NCBI GenBank assembly: GCA_002077065.1
Contig: NAJO01000016.1
Span: forward strand, 186,001-250,000
Source of the DNA: Cryoendolithus antarcticus
Taxonomy: Eukaryota; Ascomycota; Dothideomycetes; Cladosporiales; Cladosporiaceae
Length of the DNA stretch: 64,000 nucleotides
Direction of reading: 5' to 3'
The notes beneath the pieces are model-generated. The model was not told the origin of the DNA and ran no database searches. It saw only the letters and a program-made list of their open reading frames with translations. Each line of letters starts with the position of its first letter. Within the stretch, counting starts at the first letter, position 1. Positions 60,601-64,000 of the stretch are shown piece after piece. The position numbers were made by a program, and so were the translations under genes.

Positions 60601-62710
60601 AACCAATTGCAAGCTGCAAGCTTTGCTATATACTACCAACCTTCCGTGCATCCCGTCACACTCAAGGCATCTCCCCAGCCGAACCGTTCGTACAAGCAGC
60701 GAGAAAATCTCAGGCGCTTGATCGGTCAGAGCCAAAACAGTCGGTGCAGACAGTAGTGCTCGAGACGCTCGCCGCCTATGACTACGACGTCGCAGGCTTG
60801 GACGTTCTCGGAAGCATCGGTGCAACGCAGATGCCACACACATACACACATTGATTGTCTCCTATGCGGTGATGCCATCGCACAAGAGCGCGCCTTTGCA
60901 CCAATAGTTCGCATTGGGCAGAAGTTTGAACTTGAGACGTTCAGCGTTCACCCACCAACAGATCCGTTAAGGCGCTGCCTAATGCACCAACGCTTCACAT
61001 CCTCTGTGTTCCTGCTTCAGAAGGCGCTCATACTTATGTACCAACACTTCGTGTATCATTCGCTCGTGGATCTAGGGCTGCACGAACACTTCCCTCTGTC
61101 GGAGGCATTGATCAGCGTGTATGCACGGGATCCTTCTGTCTCGCGCATTGTAACATTCAGGCTGAGTCAGATGTTGTACCAACGATTCAGTACAAGGTCT
61201 CAAGATACATCGCGCAGATCTTTGGGGCTGCACGAATGCTTCTCTCTGATGGCGGCCTTGATCAGCGTGCATGCACCATCCGTTCTAGATTCGTGAGCTG
61301 TCGTCCTCGACGTGGATAGATCTTGTACAGGTACTTCGAAGTGAGGACCCGCGATCATCGAGGTGTGCGTTGAGTATGCACGAATGCTTGGTATCTCGCT
61401 CGCTGCTGCGTCCTTGATGCGGGTCAGTCTTGCACAGATCGTTCGGTGTACCGATCGGCGAAGATCCAGGTATTTCCCGAATATGCACGAACCGTTCGTA
61501 TCGCACTCACTGCTCCGTCCTAGCCGTAGGTAGATCTTGCACAGATAATTTGGTGTGCCGATCTGCGAAGATTCAGGTATCTCCAGAGTATGTACGGATG
61601 CTTCGTGTCTCGCTTGCAGCGCTGTCCTTGAATGAGGCCGGTTTTGCACAGATGGCTTGATGGAGACTCTCTTAGGGATCGGAATTGATCTCGTGTATGC
61701 ACGAGTGTTTGTATTTGGAGAGGCTTGCGGTAGGTCAGATCGCTTATACCGTGAGTTGTAGTCAGGATAGCTGCGGCAGGGATGTTTCTGCTCCTGCATC
61801 GGCGAAGTCGTTGTCGATTGCAGGTAGAATGTGCCGGCTGTTGCACGAGGGACTCGGTGTCGGCCATTGAGACAGGGAGGAGTATGTACGGAGACCTTGG
61901 ATGGCGCTCGATCCCTTTTCGTAAAGTTACGTCGTTGTGCACGAACACTTCCCAGTGGTGTGCCGGCTGTTGCACGAGAAGCTCGGTGTCAGTCCTAGAG
62001 TGAGAAGGAGTCTTGCACGGGGGCTTTGAACGGCGCTCGGTCTCTGATGGCAATTTGCGGTGCTATGCACGAACACTTCCAAGTGGCATGCTGGCGGTTG
62101 CACGAAGAGTTTGGTGTCGGTCCTGGGGTTGGCGACAAACTTGTACGGGGACCTTCTGTGGCATTCGAAGTCTGGCGGTGAACTGATCTCGCTATGCACA
62201 AGCGCTTTAGGATGGTATGGCTCTGTTGTACGAGGAGCTTAGTATCTGACCTGATCTTGACGGAGGATATGCACGGGAGCTTTAATTTTTGGCGGCGCAG
62301 TGGCGTTGTTATGCACAGGTGCTTCACGTCGATGTGCTTGCCATTGCACGGATGGTTCTGCTTTCGTCGTGATGCTGGTACGCGCCAGACTCAATGCTGA
62401 GTCTGCGGTTACTATCTAATTTTTTTGGATTTTGTGATTATATCTGATGAGTAGCTAATCTTGATCTGAGCACTGTCGTCCTCTGTCACGCTCTCGCTGC
62501 TTGCACGCCGCTCGCTCCATAACAATAGTCTCTCGCCGTCAATGTCACCCGCAGTCTGTCAAAAAGGAAATGAAAGACATGAAATCATCGCTCCAGGATC
62601 GAGTCCTCGCTATCCTTTGCACGCCTGCATTCCTAGTACTGTCTCCCATACCTGAACCTTTCCCTATCCATCGTCCACCTCCATTTCCGAATCCTCCACT
62701 CCGTTGCACG
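57680..62710. repeat. 5-kb mosaic array of diverged repeats with a TGCAC core
   Basis: At least fifty copies of a core resembling TGCACGANNNCTT (variants TGTAC, TGCACC, TGCACA) recur across the region, grouped into zones of different period. At 58160-58472 spacings are mainly 53-54 bp. At 58634-58811 they are 88-89. At 58811-59067 they are exactly 64 four times. Two copies of a 109-bp unit start at 59380 and 59489. At 61324-61698 spacings alternate strictly 53/54. At 61842-62345 they run 43/53/33 in a period of about 128. A different repeat (core CGCCTAGCA at about 59828, 60004 and 60185, period about 178) lies in the middle. Frames drift between copies, so it does not read as a functional coding repeat. 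Confidence 0.8.
59380..59597. repeat. Best-preserved tandem pair, 109-bp unit
   Basis: The unit beginning at the TGCACGGATTGCT at 59380 recurs at 59489 (TGTACGGACTGCT) with matching segments throughout (for example TGGATGCTC near both ends) and a third partial start at 59598. Each unit contains a half-unit point near its middle (59543), so the 109-bp period is about twice 54. Confidence 0.75.
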
Positions 62711-62731
62711 AAGGCTTTAGTAATTCATCCT

Positions 62732-64000
62732 TCAGCTGTCGCCGAAGAAGAAGCCATTCGCAGTCTCGTCGCCGAGGAGGCCGTCAGGGTTATGATCAAA
62801 CGCCTTAAGCACGTTTGCGAGACTGTCATCCGGAGCCGCAGTCTCTAGTGCAAACAAGCTGGTCTCGGGCTCCGTCTCGGTCGTAGCCATTGCGGTATCT
62901 TGCACGACATCCTCGTTCACTAGTCCGAGCTCCATAGTAGTTCTGGCTTTCTTTGTACGAGGACCTTGACCCTGATGCTCACGTAGGTCGTCGGTCATCG
63001 GCTCAACTTTGACTTTCACTGCCTTGTCGTCCTTCTCGAGCTTTACGCTAGCGCTAAACTTGCGCTTCCTCCCCTTCGCAGTCGTGGTGACTTCTACCTC
63101 GTCTTCATCATCATCTCCGTCCTCGTCCTCTGCGTCGGAGTCTGGAGTGACTGCATTTTTGATCTGCTTCTTTGAGGCTCTCAGCTTCTTTGTATAAAGG
63201 TTACCCTGATGCTGACCAGTTAGGCAGGCTTTTCTAATAGACTTGAAATCCTGGAATACCGCAATCGATCAGCCCGTTATAGGCTCATGTTTCGCAGTCG
63301 GACTTAGGTCCATGTCTGGACGCGGAGACTTGACCAACATGAGGGGCGAGCGTCTATGATTTCCCTTACCGCCTTGAATCCAGTCGCGGTCCGTGAAGTC
63401 TTCGTGGATCCAGTTTCGGAAGATGCCACTCGGGGCCTTACGCCCAACATTCCCCCAGAGCGCAAATGTCCCGCCGTAGCAGAGATAGTAGAGCTCGCCG
63501 TCTGTGTCTCGGATGAGGGCAGGCTCGCCATAGGGACGGTACTTCGACTTCGCCGCGTTCGCTGGATTACCATAGGCGTCTGTCTGCTGGAGGTTCCTAC
63601 AGTACGACTGCTTCATCGTGTTCTTCGGATCATATGCAGCAGCATTCATGTGGGCCAGAGAGAGAGAATCGTAGTACACCTTCTGCACCGGCTCTACTGG
63701 CTTTCCGGTCTTCTTGTCCAGCTTGACTTTCAGAGGCTTCGTATCGCTCGTGAACACTTTCTGCTTCGTGAGCTTCTCCGTAGCATAGTCAGATCCGCCT
63801 CTGTCAGAGAACTCAACCCATAGAGGCACCTCAATGATGCCCTCCTTGCACTGGATCTTCGTCAAAGTCTTCGTAGTGTTTGAGGGTTGCATCGTCAAGA
63901 TCGGCTTCACCTTCTTGACCTTCGGCTGGAGCTTCGTCGCCTTCTTCGTCAACGAGGTACTGATGTCCCGCGAAGACTCTCCACCGGAGTCTTCGCCCTC
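62732..64000 (-). CDS. Unrecognised protein, C-terminal part (5' end outside window)
   Basis: Open from the window edge (EGEDSGGESSRDIST) to a TGA at about 63270, then in the same frame again to a stop at 62732. The first part is a folded-looking domain with VPLWVEFSDRGGSDYATEK, RPYGEPALIRDTDGELYYL and YGGTFALWGNVGRKAPSGIF, the latter loosely reminiscent of a WGR-like motif. The second part is Lys-rich (YTKKLRASKKQIKNAV), acidic, then a nuclear-looking basic stretch (AKGRKRKF), ending GFFFGDS. A donor GGTAAGG at about 63369 and acceptor-like sites near 63225-63250 suggest an intron removing the TGA, but I could not find a junction with both good consensus and matching phase. The C-terminal peptide EDVVQDTAM resembles peptides encoded by parts of the neighbouring array. 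Function unknown, probably nuclear. Confidence 0.5.

Noticed and set aside
57680..62710. CRISPR-like array
   Set aside because: Eukaryotic context, cores of only about 13 bp that vary, spacers that are themselves repeats, and no cas genes.

Overview
This is nuclear DNA of a filamentous ascomycete. The genes have short GT-AG introns of about 50-120 nt, and the proteins are typically fungal: Trm4, an Rpn4-type zinc-finger factor, a siderophore transporter, an mtr-type permease, Argonaute and an rvt reverse transcriptase-related gene. A tandem family of small proteins with a VFxIxELxExIL signature points towards Dothideomycetes, probably the Mycosphaerellales/Capnodiales. That placement is inferred from family resemblance only. 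I saw no tRNA, rRNA, CRISPR array or bacterial-type operon.

Layout. 0-2.7 kb: 5' part of a secreted multi-module pectinesterase (minus strand). 4.5-10.4 kb: tRNA methyltransferase Trm4 and, convergent to it, an Rpn4-like C2H2 factor. 10.4-13.6 kb: a 3.1-kb stretch with no recognisable gene. 13.6-16.0 kb: a four-exon secreted GH36 alpha-galactosidase with carbon-repressor-type sites upstream. 16.3-20.9 kb: four minus-strand members of an F-box-like family (two intact, two decayed). 21.4-25.2 kb: housekeeping genes (glutathione-dependent formaldehyde dehydrogenase, V-ATPase proteolipid c, Snu13). 25.7-29.0 kb: three more family members on the plus strand, all disrupted. 29.4-32.4 kb: an Argonaute gene with two compensating single-base frameshifts. 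33.5-34.6 kb: ribosomal protein L5. 36.2-38.1 kb: amino-acid permease. 40.1-43.1 kb: an intact rvt-type reverse transcriptase-related cellular gene. 43.8-45.0 kb: a Ser/Thr-rich secreted protein. 46.5-47.9 kb: an mtr-type permease. 49.1-51.1 kb: a siderophore-iron transporter with a perfect inverted pair of SreA-type GATA sites. 51.4-52.9 kb: a MATE-family transporter interrupted by two in-frame TAA codons. 53.4-57.5 kb: a large protein joining a Ulp1-type cysteine protease to a C-terminal Zn2Cys6 domain, broken by a 28-bp tandem duplication. 57.7-62.7 kb: a 5-kb array of diverged repeats built on a TGCAC core. 62.7-64 kb: the 3' part of an unrecognised gene.

How it fits together. The window mixes conserved core genes with an accessory layer of extracellular carbon acquisition (pectinesterase, alpha-galactosidase), nutrient and iron transporters, and fast-evolving families. 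Disabling changes are confined to accessory genes: five of seven F-box-like copies, Argonaute, the MATE transporter and the Ulp1-Zn2Cys6 gene. The housekeeping genes and rvt are intact. Several nonsense codons are of the kind CAA/CAG to TAA/TAG would give, which is compatible with RIP-like mutation of duplicated DNA; the single-base indels could also be assembly errors.

The three items most worth follow-up are the rvt gene, the Ulp1-Zn2Cys6 gene, and the TGCAC array just upstream of the latter. In that array the distances between cores fall on a ladder of roughly 33, 43, 53, 64, 75 and 86 bp, close to multiples of one DNA helical turn.
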